Origin: Leucobacter chromiireducens
Lineage (GTDB): Bacteria; Actinomycetota; Actinomycetes; Actinomycetales; Microbacteriaceae
NCBI RefSeq assembly: GCF_003917135.1
Contig: NZ_RPDI01000002.1
Span: forward strand, 118,730 to 182,729
Direction of reading: 5' to 3'
DNA length: 64,000 bases
The notes beneath the pieces were generated by a model. The model saw nothing but the letters and a program-made list of their open reading frames with translations, had not been told where the DNA came from and ran no database searches. This document shows positions 16,505-25,881 of the stretch, one piece after another (position 1 is the stretch's first letter; the number at the start of each line of letters is the position of its first letter). Made by a program: the position numbers and the translations under genes.

Positions 16505-19113
16505 GCGACGAAGTAACTTCGATCAGCGTCAACCCCGACGAGGATGCCGAATCGGTGGAGTCAACCGAGCTTCTCGACCCAAGGGCACTGCTCGCCGACT
16601 GGGCGAACGCCAATGATGAATGGGTGCGCCTTCTCGTTGCTGAGGTCATTGCGAGCGCGCGCCCTGTTGGCGAGTCAACGATCGAGAAGGCGTACCAGCT
16701 GTTTCGCCAGGAGAAGGCCCTTGACAAGCGTGAGCTGCCGGTCGTCCCGCAGCTCAACGTCGAAGCCCGTCAGGACGAGTCAGCACCGTCGCTGACTCTG
16801 ACTCGGCTCTCTGATGTTCACGGCATCAATGCGCTGGTGTCTGGATCGGTGATCGAGCCTCACGAGGGGTTGACGATCTTGTACGGCGAGAACGGCACTG
16901 GGAAGACCGGTTACTCTCGTATCTTTAAGGCGCTCGCGAACAGCCGTACTGCCGATACGATCCTCGGCGATATCGAAGCGGACGCCGTCGAAGAGCAGGG
17001 CGCAAAGCTCGAGTTCACCCTTGGTGACGAGGCACAGACCCTTGCTTGGACTGGTGCGCGAGGTGTTTCACCGTTTACGAGAATGTCGATCTTCGATAGT
17101 CCCGCTGTCACGACACATGTCGATGAAGACCTCGACTACGTTTACGTTCCGGCCGCGCTGGCCCTTTTCAAGCACGTTACTGCGGCGATCCAGGCGGTCA
17201 CAGGTCGGGTCGACTCCGCTATTGCTGAGCTTAGCTCCGGGAGCACAGGGTTGCTCTCGCGATTCCAGCGCGGTTCCACCATCTATCCGCTTATCGAAAC
17301 GCTCGGTGCGTCCTCTGATCTGGTTGATCTCAAATCGAAGGCCAAGGTCTGCGAAGCTGACAGCGCGGAACTCGATTCGCTGACCCAAGCGGTAGCGGCT
17401 CTACGCGCCAACACGATGGGCACACAGATCACGGCGCTCAAAAGCCAGCAGCGCGTCTTGACCCAGGCCGTAGCTGCGACTGAAGCCCTGTCTACCTTCG
17501 ACCAGATCGCCTACAACGCGGCTCTGGCCAAACGGACACAACTCGCGACCGACTACGAGACCTTTCGCAGCGAACTCTTCGCCGTTGCAGATCTGCCCGC
17601 TGACCCCGACGACACATGGAACGAATTCATTGAGCGAGGCGAAACCTATCGCCAGCATCTCGTCGACCTCGAAGTACACGATGCGGATCGGTGCCTCTAC
17701 TGTCGTCAGCCTTTACTTGACCCCGCTCGAGATCTTCTTACGCGCTACTCGACCTACCTCGAAGACAAGATCTCAGAGGACATCCGCACGACCGACACCG
17801 CGGTGGCTGCTTTCAAGCGTCAGATCGCCAACATCCAGGGCAACGAGATGGCCGCGTTCATCGACGAGTACAAAGACTCCGACGAAGCCAACCGGCCAAC
17901 ATTCTTCGCACAGGTCGAGACGATCGAGAACACGCGGATCGTCGTGACTGCTGCTCTTACCGAAAACCTGCCGGTCGACATCAAGATCGCAGATAGGATT
18001 GCCTCTACGAAAAGCACCGTCGCGAGTGTATTGAAAGCTACTGACGCTGACATCACCGAGCTACAGAACCAGCAACAGAATCGCGTAAAGGTGCTCGACG
18101 AGAAGCAGGCGGAACTGCTGGAACTCAAGGATGCCGTCGAACTCGGAAGGTCATGGCCGCTGATTGAATCTCAGGTCAAGAGCGCCAAGGAAGCGGACCG
18201 TCTGCGAACGCTCAAGAAGCCGATGCCGCAAATGTCCAGAGCGGTCACGGAACTCTCCAAGACCGCCAGCAACCAACTAATCAACCTAAACTTTGACGCG
18301 CTGTTCCTCGAAGAGTGCGAGGCGCTCCGGACACCGCCGATGAAGCTGCAGTTCGTCGGACGGGACGGTAAGGCCCAGCGTCGCAAGGTCATGACCGGCA
18401 AACACAAACCGTCGAAGGTGCTCTCCGAAGGCGAGCAAAAAGTGCTGGCACTCGCCGACTTCTTGGCCGAAGCGCGGCTTGCAGGCATTACAGCACCGGT
18501 GATCTTCGATGACCCGGTTTCCAGTCTCGATCACCGTCGGGTCAACGAGGTCGCTGAGCGTATTGTGCGGCTATCTGACAATGTCCAGGTCATTGTCTTT
18601 ACGCACGATATTCTTTTCGCCACAACTCTCATGACTCTCTCGGAAAAGTCGAAACGTTGTTCGCTGTTTCAAATCACGGATGAGAACGGCAAAGGGCAGG
18701 TCAGTCGTGCGACAGGGTTGCGTACGGACTCGCTGAGCGCGATCAAGGGACGAATCAACGCAGCGATCCAGAACGCGAAGGCGCAGGAGGGCGAAGTGCG
18801 AGATGCCCTCGTGCGGATGGCCTACAGTCATGTCCGAGCGTGGTGTGAGGTATTCACCGAAGAAGAGCTGCTAAAGGGCGTCACCAAGCGCTACCGCGCA
18901 AATGTTCAGATGACGACACTGCCGAGCATCGACGGGAGCAAGCTCGACGATATCGGCCCCAAGGTAGCCGAAATCTTCGAGGTTGCCTGTCGGTACATCG
19001 ATGGTCACTCCCAGCCGCTTGTGACATTAGGGGTCAGCCCCACGCTCACCGGCTTGGAGCAGCACTGGGCGGAGCTACAGGAACTCAAGAAGGTCAACGA
19101 CAGCAAGTCGTGA
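16501..19113 (+). CDS. SMC/RecN-like AAA_13 ATPase with CxxC hook
   Basis: An 870-aa ABC-type ATPase. Walker A is GENGTGKT (129-136), the signature is LSEGEQ (641-646) and Walker B is VIFDDPVSSLD (667-677). Between the two halves lie long helical coiled-coil segments split by CLYCRQ (Cys398, Cys401), a zinc-hook-like CxxC as in RloC and Rad50. The C-terminus (RDALVRMAYSHVRAWCEVF, then GVTKRYRANVQ) is the alpha-helical tail of the AAA_13 group. I do not see the RloC/PrrC Arg-Glu-His nuclease set clearly here. It is the last gene of the restriction operon and overlaps the AAA+ gene. A role in sensing DNA ends or phage DNA is plausible but inferred. Confidence 0.8.
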   Translation: MSDEVTSISVNPDEDAESVESTELLDPRALLADWANANDEWVRLLVAEVIASARPVGESTIEKAYQLFRQEKALDKRELPVVPQLNVEARQDESAPSLTLTRLSDVHGINALVSGSVIEPHEGLTILYGENGTGKTGYSRIFKALANSRTADTILGDIEADAVEEQGAKLEFTLGDEAQTLAWTGARGVSPFTRMSIFDSPAVTTHVDEDLDYVYVPAALALFKHVTAAIQAVTGRVDSAIAELSSGSTGLLSRFQRGSTIYPLIETLGASSDLVDLKSKAKVCEADSAELDSLTQAVAALRANTMGTQITALKSQQRVLTQAVAATEALSTFDQIAYNAALAKRTQLATDYETFRSELFAVADLPADPDDTWNEFIERGETYRQHLVDLEVHDADRCLYCRQPLLDPARDLLTRYSTYLEDKISEDIRTTDTAVAAFKRQIANIQGNEMAAFIDEYKDSDEANRPTFFAQVETIENTRIVVTAALTENLPVDIKIADRIASTKSTVASVLKATDADITELQNQQQNRVKVLDEKQAELLELKDAVELGRSWPLIESQVKSAKEADRLRTLKKPMPQMSRAVTELSKTASNQLINLNFDALFLEECEALRTPPMKLQFVGRDGKAQRRKVMTGKHKPSKVLSEGEQKVLALADFLAEARLAGITAPVIFDDPVSSLDHRRVNEVAERIVRLSDNVQVIVFTHDILFATTLMTLSEKSKRCSLFQITDENGKGQVSRATGLRTDSLSAIKGRINAAIQNAKAQEGEVRDALVRMAYSHVRAWCEVFTEEELLKGVTKRYRANVQMTTLPSIDGSKLDDIGPKVAEIFEVACRYIDGHSQPLVTLGVSPTLTGLEQHWAELQELKKVNDSKS

Positions 19114-19128
19114 CATGGAGCGGTCACG

Positions 19129-19557
19129 CTACGACGCCTGATCATGCCCGTGAGCGTCGCGCGTGGAGATCCCTCGCACCTTCAGCTGATAGAGCACCGT
19201 AGTCGCGTTGAACCCGAGGCGGTCTCCCACCTTTGCAAGGGAGTAGCCAGTCTCGTAGAGGTGAACCATTTTGTCGATTTGCTCAGGTGTCGGCGAGGCA
19301 CGTCGCAGGGCGACGCCTTGCCGTTTCAAGACAGCGCTGATCGTGACACGATGGCAGTCGTACACGACGGCAAGTTCGTAGACCGTCTTCCCCGCCTTAT
19401 AGGCGGCGACGATCTGGCTGACCTTCTCGTCCGAGAGTCGCGGCTGCGTCGTGCGCTTACGACCAACGTTCGCCTGCGGAAGCTCGCGGACTGGCTCAGT
19501 CGAGAGGTGACGGTGGGCCTTTCGTAGTTCGTTTGCATGCGAGGAGAACAGTCCCAC
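19129..19557 (-). CDS. Tandem helix-turn-helix protein, probably a recombinase C-terminal remnant
   Basis: About 142 aa from a GTG at 19557 (start uncertain; an in-frame ATG exists at 19683 but it would overlap the oppositely oriented gene there). Two HTH units lie in tandem: EKVSQIVAAYKAGKTVYELAVVYDCHRVTISAVLKRQG and EQIDKMVHLYETGYSLAKVGDRLGFNATTVLYQLKVRG. Both resemble the DNA-binding C-terminal part of resolvase/invertase recombinases, but the catalytic domain is absent. It faces the end of the defence operon (convergent, 15-base gap) and lies at the right edge of the low-GC block. It may be a leftover of an integrase or a directionality or regulatory protein. Confidence 0.55.
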   Translation of the reverse strand: MGLFSSHANELRKAHRHLSTEPVRELPQANVGRKRTTQPRLSDEKVSQIVAAYKAGKTVYELAVVYDCHRVTISAVLKRQGVALRRASPTPEQIDKMVHLYETGYSLAKVGDRLGFNATTVLYQLKVRGISTRDAHGHDQAS

Positions 19558-19562
19558 CAGTG

Positions 19563-19594
19563 AACGCCTCGTCCTTCGGGACGGGGCGTTTCTT
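19563..19594 (+). terminator. Intrinsic terminator with UUCG loop at the element-chromosome border
   Basis: A 12-bp stem (AACGCCTCGTCC with GGACGGGGCGTT, one G-T pair) closed by a TTCG tetraloop and followed by TTTCTT on the plus strand. It can stop readthrough from the rightward defence operon before the YdeI-family gene. It lies close to where base composition switches to host-like. Confidence 0.75.
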
Positions 19595-19673
19595 ATCTCG
19601 TGCCGCCGCACTCCGCGCTGACGTGATGGAAACTCGGCAGTCGAGAGCACGAGTACGGCGTGAGGAGTCAGGG

Positions 19674-20234
19674 ATGGGCGCAATCGAGCCGGTGCTCATG
19701 GTCGACGTGCACGCGTGGCGCGCTTGGCTCGACGCGCATGAGGACTCGTCTGACGGGTTGTGGCTGCTGCTCGCGAAGAAGGGCACGGAGCAGCCCACCT
19801 CGCTGAGCTACGCGCAGGCGCTCGAGGAAGCGTTGTGTAGCGGGTGGATCGACGGCCAGAAGAAGTCGCACGACGCGGCGATGTTCCTGCAGCGCTTTAC
19901 GCCGCGGCGGACTCGATCGATCTGGTCGAAGCGGAACGTCGGCATCGTCGCCGAGCTCGTCGAGGCGGGCCGCATGCGGCCGCGCGGCGCTGCGGAGGTC
20001 GCGCGTGCGCAGGCGGACGGGCGCTGGGATCGTGCCTACGCGGGCTCGGCGACCGCAGAGGTGCCGGCGGATCTCGCGGCGGCGCTTGCGGCCGCGCCAG
20101 GCGCCGCCGAGCGCTTCGCGGCGCTGACCTCGGGGGAGCGGTATCCGATGCTCTTCCGGCTGATGACGGCGTCCGACGCGCAGCGCCCCGCAAGGGTGGC
20201 GCGAATCGTCGAACAGCTGACCCGAGGGGAGTAG
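19674..20234 (+). CDS. YdeI/OmpD-associated (OmdA) family protein
   Basis: A 186-aa protein of the YdeI/OmdA (bacteriocin-protection-like) family. The conserved start region (AWRAWLDAHEDSSDGLWLLLAKKG) is followed by the family signature EALCSGWIDGQ and FTPRRTRSIWSKRN. A helical C-terminus follows (LAAALAAAPGAAERFAAL). The ATG at 19674 follows GAGGAG. The biochemical function of the family is not established; some members have been linked to stress or antimicrobial-peptide tolerance. It is the first host-like gene right of the mobile element and is immediately followed by a giant hexanucleotide repeat, so its transcript would carry that repeat in the 3' untranslated region unless terminated. 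Confidence 0.8.
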   Translation: MGAIEPVLMVDVHAWRAWLDAHEDSSDGLWLLLAKKGTEQPTSLSYAQALEEALCSGWIDGQKKSHDAAMFLQRFTPRRTRSIWSKRNVGIVAELVEAGRMRPRGAAEVARAQADGRWDRAYAGSATAEVPADLAAALAAAPGAAERFAALTSGERYPMLFRLMTASDAQRPARVARIVEQLTRGE

Positions 20235-20267
20235 GGGGGGCGCGACGGGAAGTTCGAGGCGCAGGGT

Positions 20268-21024
<757 letters not shown>

Positions 21025-21057
21025 CGCCCGCGCTCCCGCCGCTCGCGATTGCTGCGA

Positions 21058-21093
21058 GTGTGATCCGGTATGAGGATCCAAACCGGCTCACAC
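21058..21093. terminator. Hairpin just downstream of the microsatellite
   Basis: Arms GTGTGATCCGGT (21058-21069) and ACCGGCTCACAC (21082-21093) pair with one mismatch around a 12-base loop. It lies between the convergent YdeI and HTH genes and could end transcription in either direction, although no U-tract is present. The rest of the 20235-21168 interval holds only the microsatellite. Confidence 0.45.
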
Positions 21094-21168
21094 CCTCACC
21101 AAATTGCAGTTTGTACCGGCGGGGAGCGGCCGACAGCGCCGGGTCCGAGGGCCCCTCTGGGCTCCCGG

Positions 21169-21849
21169 TCAGAACGGCAGATCCTCCGAGCCGAGCGGGG
21201 CGATCAGCAGGCCGGTGATCTTGCCCGCGCCGTTGTAGGCGACTCGACCGAGCCAGTCGCCAGCCTCGTGGCGGAGTGTCGTTTGGACGACTGCCCCGGA
21301 GATCAGGTGCCGGTTGGCGAGCTTTCCGAGCGCGCTGTCCCCATCCGGCGTGCGCACGGTGAGCTCATCGCACGACTCGAGCTGTCCCGTCTCGCGCACG
21401 ACCTCGTTCCAGACACCCATGACTTTGCGTTTGGTGAGCGCCCGCGCACAGCTGTACGTCATGTCGGCGCGCACCGCCTCGTAGTCGCCGGCGCTCAGCC
21501 GTTCGAATACCGCGCGCGTGCGTTCCGTCAGGTCGATGGTCGGTGATGCCGTGTCCGTTCCTTCCGTTGGTGGGTGTGCTGCCGCTCCGAAACGCTTGAA
21601 CGCGGCCTGTCGACTGACGCCGAGCGCGTCGCCGATTGTCTGCCATGAGAGGCCACCGCGCCGAACGGTCACCACAAGCGCCGTGAGCGCGTCGTGAGCC
21701 TCGTGACTGAGCGCATCGGTGCTCCGAATCGCCGCGCGGGCCTCGGCCTCGCTCATGGCGGCATCGGTCCCGCCGCGCAGGGCATCCTCGACCTCAGTGG
21801 CGAGCGCGGAGAGCGATCGCGGCGGCTGGACGGTTGGTGTGTCGGGCAT
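21169..21849 (-). CDS. HTH-domain protein with DUF3887-like C-domain
   Basis: A 226-aa protein. The N-terminal part (about 1-85) ends in a clear helix-turn-helix (GLSWQTIGDALGVSRQAAFKRFG). The C-terminal part (about 105-226; FERLSAGDYEAVRADM, VMGVWNEVVRETGQLES, then a VVQTTLRHEAGDW strand) resembles the DUF3887 cone-like alpha/beta domain. It is probably a DNA-binding regulator. The ATG at 21849 has no Shine-Dalgarno; a TTGACA-18-TACGCT promoter ends 6 bases before it, so the mRNA is predicted to be leaderless. A 17-bp palindrome overlaps the -35 box, suggesting repression, possibly autoregulation. Confidence 0.75.
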   Translation of the reverse strand: MPDTPTVQPPRSLSALATEVEDALRGGTDAAMSEAEARAAIRSTDALSHEAHDALTALVVTVRRGGLSWQTIGDALGVSRQAAFKRFGAAAHPPTEGTDTASPTIDLTERTRAVFERLSAGDYEAVRADMTYSCARALTKRKVMGVWNEVVRETGQLESCDELTVRTPDGDSALGKLANRHLISGAVVQTTLRHEAGDWLGRVAYNGAGKITGLLIAPLGSEDLPF

Positions 21850-21855
21850 GCCCCG

Positions 21856-21885
21856 AGCGTAGGTCAGGCATTCTGTGATTGTCAA
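21856..21885 (-). promoter_or_regulatory. Leaderless promoter of the HTH gene
   Basis: On the minus strand, TTGACA (21885-21880) and TACGCT (21861-21856) are separated by 18 bases. The start codon lies 6 bases after the -10 box, placing the expected transcription start at or next to the ATG. Confidence 0.65.
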
Positions 21886-21897
21886 CCTAAGGTTGAC
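21881..21897. promoter_or_regulatory. Operator-like perfect palindrome
   Basis: GTCAACCT-A-AGGTTGAC, two perfect 8-bp arms around one base, overlapping the -35 element of the HTH gene on the minus strand. The outer TTGAC of each arm also gives a -35-like sequence in the opposite direction. It is a likely binding site for a dimeric repressor, possibly the HTH protein itself. Confidence 0.6.
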
Positions 21898-22067
21898 ACG
21901 CACGCGCCTGAGAGCGGCCCGTGCGTTTCGGGCACACCGCGCGAAACGGTTGACCAGCCCCGCCAGGGCCGTTTCACTGGGTGGGAGCGGCTGAGCGGGG
22001 GCCGGGCGCCGAGCGCGAGACACCCGAGCACGCACGAGGAAGGGGAGCGCACTTCGCGCGACACACG

Positions 22068-22469
22068 ATGAGCACAATTGAGATCACCAAGGACAACCTC
22101 GAGGAGACCCTCACCGCGGGCGGCATCGTCCTGCTCGACTTCTGGGCCGACTGGTGCGGCCCCTGCCGATCGTTCTCGCCCGTGTACGAGGCGGCGTCCC
22201 AGCAGCACGAGGACATCGTGTTCGGCAAGATCGACACCGAGGCGCAGCAGGAGATCGCCGCGATGTTCCAGATCACGTCGATCCCCACGATCGCCGCGTT
22301 CCGCGACGGCATCGGCGTGTTCTCGCAGGCCGGAGCGTTGCCTGCCCCCGCGCTTGAGCAGCTGATCGACGGCGTGCGCGGCCTCGACATGGACGACGTG
22401 CGCGCGCAGGTCGCCAAGCAGGCCGCGGAGCAGGCCGACGCCGACGCCGCGAGCGGCGAGCCGGCCTAA
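22068..22469 (+). CDS. Thioredoxin
   Basis: A 133-aa thioredoxin-fold disulfide reductase. The active site WADWCGPC (CxxC at about residues 30-33) is in the usual place, followed by FGKIDTEAQQEIAAMFQITSIPT with the cis-proline. A C-terminal extension of about 25 acidic/alanine-rich residues (VAKQAAEQADADAASGEPA) exceeds a standard 105-110-aa thioredoxin. The ATG at 22068 is assigned by homology; the purine-rich GAGGAAGGGGAG upstream is too distant to be a clear ribosome site. The last 4 bases overlap the convergent amidase gene. Confidence 0.9.
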   Translation: MSTIEITKDNLEETLTAGGIVLLDFWADWCGPCRSFSPVYEAASQQHEDIVFGKIDTEAQQEIAAMFQITSIPTIAAFRDGIGVFSQAGALPAPALEQLIDGVRGLDMDDVRAQVAKQAAEQADADAASGEPA

Positions 22470-24235
22470 GCGCCACCCGGCTGCGCGGCCGCAGCACCCA
22501 CGCCGCCCGTCGGCGCCGCGTCCTCTGGCAGGGCCGGCGCGGCGGGCGGCGGCGTCCGGAGCGCCGGACCACCGGCCTCGAACGCCGCGGCGTATCCCAG
22601 CAGATCGGGATCCGAGTACGCCGCACCGGCGAACGTGATCCCGACGGGCATGCCGATGTCGTGCATCGTGCCCATCGGCACGGTCACCGTCGGGATGCCG
22701 ACGTGACGCAGCGCGTAGTTGCCGTGCGAGAACTGCGTGCCGTTGGTCCACGCGAGGTCCGCGGCCGCCGGATCTCGGTCGGCCGTGGCCGGGCCCACGT
22801 CGGCGTTCGCGGGGAACACGATCCCGTCGAAGCCGTGCTCGGTGAGCCACCGCTCCACGAGCTCCTCCCGCAGTGCGATGAGTGCCCGGAGCCCGCGCGC
22901 AAAGTCGGGGTGCTCACGCGGATCGGGGATGCCGGATCGCGCCGCCGCGACGACGCCCGCGAACCGGTCAGCGTGGTCGCCGACGCGCTCGTAGCGATCG
23001 GGCAGCTGCCCCGGCGGGGTGGGGTAGATGCGCCGCGAGTCGACCGCGGACAAATCGGGCAGCGCTGGATCCCCGTTGGCGCGCAGGAAATCGTCCCAGC
23101 CGAAGCCGAGAAAGCCATGGAACTCGAGCTCGCCCCAGTTGGCCGGGAGGTCGCCGAGCGCGCCGAGGTACTTCTGGCCTGGCCGATCCCGCTCGTAGGC
23201 CGCGATGAGCGGGAAGTCGGTGACGACGAGTTCGGCGCCGAGCGCCGCCAGGCGATCCGCTGCGGCGTGCCAGAGCCGCAGGATCGACGGGCGCACCGCC
23301 ATCGGATACGCGGGATCCGCGCCGAGGTACATCGCCGGCACGGCGAAGCGCCTGCCGCGCAGCGCGTCGGGGCGCGCGAGCGCCGGGTAGGACGCCGGCC
23401 GGTGCGCGCTCGCGCGTGGGATCGGCACCACCAACTGCCGCCGCCAGAAGTCGCCGCGCGTGTCGGGATCATCCTGAACGAGCACGTCGAGCAGGCGGAG
23501 CATGTCCGGCATCGTGCGGGTGTGCGGCACCACGACGTCGCGCGCGGGGAAGAGCGGCCAGTTGCCGCGGATCGAGAGCACGCCCCAGCTCGGCGTGTAC
23601 GCGCACAGGCCGTTGTTCGAGGCGGGGCTGCGGCCGGAGGACACGGTCTCCTCGCCCATCCCGAACAGGGCGAAGCTCGCCGCGGTGGCCACGCCGGAGC
23701 CGTTCGACGAGCCCGAGGCGTACGCCGCGGCGAGGTAGTCGCGGTTGTACGGGCTCTCGGCGCGGCCGTACAGCCCGCGCTGCATGCCGCCGTCGGCCAT
23801 CGGGGGCATGTTGGTCTTGCCGATCAGGATCGCGCCGGCGCCGCGCAGCAGCTCGACGGTGCGCGCGTCCCGCTGCGCGATGAGGGAGGCGAACGCCGGC
23901 GAGCCGGCGGCAGCCGTGAGGCCGCGGGCGAGATAGGAGTCCTTCACGGTGAACGGGATCCCCTCGAGCGGGCGCTGGGTGCCGGCGCGCCACCGTGCGT
24001 CGGACTCACGTGCCGCAGCTGGCGCGGCCGGGTCGAGCACGACGACGGAGGTGAGCCCCGCGGGCCCGCGGTCGAACCGGGCGATGCGCGCGAGCGACCG
24101 CTCGACGAGCCAGGCGCTCGTGATCTCGCGGCGGGCGAGCGCGGCGAGCGTGTCCGCGATGCTCGCCTCCGCGAACGAATAGCCGGCGCTGGGCTGCGCT
24201 GCGGTGCCTGGCTCGGGAGCTGGGTGCGGGATCAT
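22466..24235 (-). CDS. Amidase-signature family hydrolase
   Basis: A 589-aa amidase-signature enzyme that hydrolyses an amide; the substrate cannot be told. Catalytic Lys98 lies in GIPFTVKDSYL. The cis-serine motif is ASGSSNGSG (about 173-181). The nucleophile region reads EETVSSGRSPA (about 195-205), where the usual GGS-I-R is replaced by VSSGR; the serine itself aligns. KTNMPPMADGG replaces the usual K-T-N-x-x-E/D. C-terminal sequence (TQFSHGNYALRHVGIPTVTVPMG) is family-typical, and the protein ends in a Pro/Ala/Gly-rich tail. Length is longer than the common 450-500 aa. It is transcribed divergently from the Wadjet genes. Confidence 0.87.
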   Translation of the reverse strand: MIPHPAPEPGTAAQPSAGYSFAEASIADTLAALARREITSAWLVERSLARIARFDRGPAGLTSVVVLDPAAPAAARESDARWRAGTQRPLEGIPFTVKDSYLARGLTAAAGSPAFASLIAQRDARTVELLRGAGAILIGKTNMPPMADGGMQRGLYGRAESPYNRDYLAAAYASGSSNGSGVATAASFALFGMGEETVSSGRSPASNNGLCAYTPSWGVLSIRGNWPLFPARDVVVPHTRTMPDMLRLLDVLVQDDPDTRGDFWRRQLVVPIPRASAHRPASYPALARPDALRGRRFAVPAMYLGADPAYPMAVRPSILRLWHAAADRLAALGAELVVTDFPLIAAYERDRPGQKYLGALGDLPANWGELEFHGFLGFGWDDFLRANGDPALPDLSAVDSRRIYPTPPGQLPDRYERVGDHADRFAGVVAAARSGIPDPREHPDFARGLRALIALREELVERWLTEHGFDGIVFPANADVGPATADRDPAAADLAWTNGTQFSHGNYALRHVGIPTVTVPMGTMHDIGMPVGITFAGAAYSDPDLLGYAAAFEAGGPALRTPPPAAPALPEDAAPTGGVGAAAAQPGGA

Positions 24236-24353
24236 GCGGCGCCTTTCACGTGCTCATGCTGGCGAGCGGGATGCCGCGCGCAGGGCTCCCGCCAGTCTTG
24301 CAGCCGCGGCGCCAGCGGGCGCGGGGCAAGCGGCACAGCTTTTCGACTCGAAA

Positions 24354-24369
24354 CAGTGCGTCTGCACTG
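24354..24369. promoter_or_regulatory. Inverted repeat upstream of jetA
   Basis: CAGTGC-GTCT-GCACTG, two perfect 6-bp arms, 25 bases upstream of a -10-like TATTCT (24395-24400). That box is followed after 8 bases by the jetA ATG. It is in the divergent amidase/jetA interval and may be an operator for the Wadjet operon. No clear -35 is visible. Confidence 0.4.
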
Positions 24370-24408
24370 GCGCACGCCACCCCCTGACGCGCGGTATTCT
24401 GGAGGGAT

Positions 24409-25881
24409 ATGTCACACTCACGGGCTACGGCGAGCTACCGCCAGGCGGCAGCGGCGTTCCAGAACCCGATGCTCGAGCTGCTGCACGGCCGCTACGCCCC
24501 CTTTGTTGTGGCGGCGCTCTCGCAGATCTTCACCGCTGAGCGGCCCACCGTCGCGATCTCCGACGCGCACGTCGAGGTGGGCGACGCGGTGGAGGAGCTG
24601 CGCGCCGCGGGGCTCGACGAGGGGGAGCGGCGGCTGCCGGCCGGCTCCGGCCGCGAGATCTGCCGTTACTGGGTGCGCGTCGGCTGGCTCGTGCCCCAGA
24701 TCGAGGACGAGGTCGAGGTGTACCGCCTCTCCGCGCAGGCCGTTGGCGCGCTCGAGATCGTGAGCCGCGCCGGCGCCGGCCGTGCCCGCGTCTCTCGCTC
24801 GCGCGTGCGCACGCTGCTCGACTCGGTCGACCAGCTGGTGCAGAGCGCCGAGACGGATCCCGAGCAGCGCCTGGCCGCGCTGCAGGCGGAGCGCGCGGCG
24901 ATCGACGCCGAGATGGCGCGGCTGCGTGCCGGTGAGATCGACTCCGTCGACGACGAGCTGCTGCTCGAGGAGGCGGAGAACGTGCTGCACCTGTCGCGCG
25001 AGCTCCCGGCGGACTTTGCGCGCGTCGCCGAGTCGATCAACGCGATGCAGCGCGACGTGGTCGCCGAGCTCCGGCGCGACGTGCGACCGGCAGGCGAGGT
25101 GCTCCGCGAGTATCTGCAGCGCGGCCAGCACGTCATGCAGGCGACGCCCGAGGGGCGGGCCTTCTCCGGCGCGCTCGCGCTCATCGGTGACGCCGAGCAC
25201 ATCGACCAGCTCACCGAGCAGCTCTCCGGCGTCCTCGCCCAGCCGTTCGCCGGGCTCATGGCGCAGGAGCAGCGGAGCGAGCTGCGCGCCATCGCGAGCC
25301 GGGTCGAGCAGGGCGTGCAGGAGGTGCTCACCGCGCAGCGGCGCGCCTCGCACGTGATCACCGCGCAGGTGCGCACCCACGACCCCGCGCGCGATCGCGA
25401 GGTGGACGAACTGCTGCGCAGCGTGATGTCGGGCCTGCAGACCTGGATGCAGCACTCGCGCCAGTCCGACCGCGCTGAGCCGCTGCGCAGCCTGCCAGCG
25501 GCGCAGATCGGGCACCTCAGGCAGTCGCTCAGCGATCCCCGGCCCCCGCGCGGGCCCGAGCCGCTGCGCGCCGACGAGGCCGACGTCGAGTTCGTTGACG
25601 CCGACACGCGCGCGTGGGGCGGCCCGCGCTACCCCGAGCTCGAGGCGTACGTCGCCGGGCTCGGCGCCGAACGCTTCGACCTCGCCACGGCCTTCGCCGG
25701 CACGGATCCCGATACGCGCCGCCCCGTCGACCTGCTCGGGCTGCTCGAGATCGCGCACCGCAACGGCATGGTCGAGACGGAGGACGTCTCGATCGCCGAA
25801 GCCCTCCGCCCGGACGGCACCGTTCGCTCGTTCGCGTTCGGCGCCGTGACCGCCAGTACCCAGAAAGACCAGACCGCATGA
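24409..25881 (+). CDS. jetA: Wadjet/Mks defence subunit JetA (MksF-like, DUF3375)
   Basis: A 490-aa kleisin-like subunit of the SMC plasmid-defence complex. The family start ([36 protein letters not shown]) and the [21 protein letters not shown] winged-helix region are characteristic of DUF3375. Long helices follow (residues 150-350), and a C-terminal winged-helix-like region reads [23 protein letters not shown]. The ATG at 24409 has GGAGGG 3 bases upstream, tight spacing for a ribosome site. A TATTCT box lies immediately before, so transcription may start very near the ATG. It overlaps jetB by ATGA. In characterised systems JetA bridges JetC heads and recruits JetB. Confidence 0.88.
   Translation: MSHSRATASYRQAAAAFQNPMLELLHGRYAPFVVAALSQIFTAERPTVAISDAHVEVGDAVEELRAAGLDEGERRLPAGSGREICRYWVRVGWLVPQIEDEVEVYRLSAQAVGALEIVSRAGAGRARVSRSRVRTLLDSVDQLVQSAETDPEQRLAALQAERAAIDAEMARLRAGEIDSVDDELLLEEAENVLHLSRELPADFARVAESINAMQRDVVAELRRDVRPAGEVLREYLQRGQHVMQATPEGRAFSGALALIGDAEHIDQLTEQLSGVLAQPFAGLMAQEQRSELRAIASRVEQGVQEVLTAQRRASHVITAQVRTHDPARDREVDELLRSVMSGLQTWMQHSRQSDRAEPLRSLPAAQIGHLRQSLSDPRPPRGPEPLRADEADVEFVDADTRAWGGPRYPELEAYVAGLGAERFDLATAFAGTDPDTRRPVDLLGLLEIAHRNGMVETEDVSIAEALRPDGTVRSFAFGAVTASTQKDQTA

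Noticed and set aside
16501..19113. Calling the SMC-like ATPase an RloC anticodon nuclease
   Set aside because: It has the ABC head and a CxxC hook as in RloC, but I could not place a C-terminal R-x3-E ... His set confidently; the YSHVRAWCEVF tail is more like general AAA_13 proteins.
19480..19570. tRNA or tmRNA 3' end as attachment site at the element's right border
   Set aside because: No T-loop (GGTTCGA-type) sequence or acceptor stem was found; the CCCACCA there is not part of a cloverleaf.
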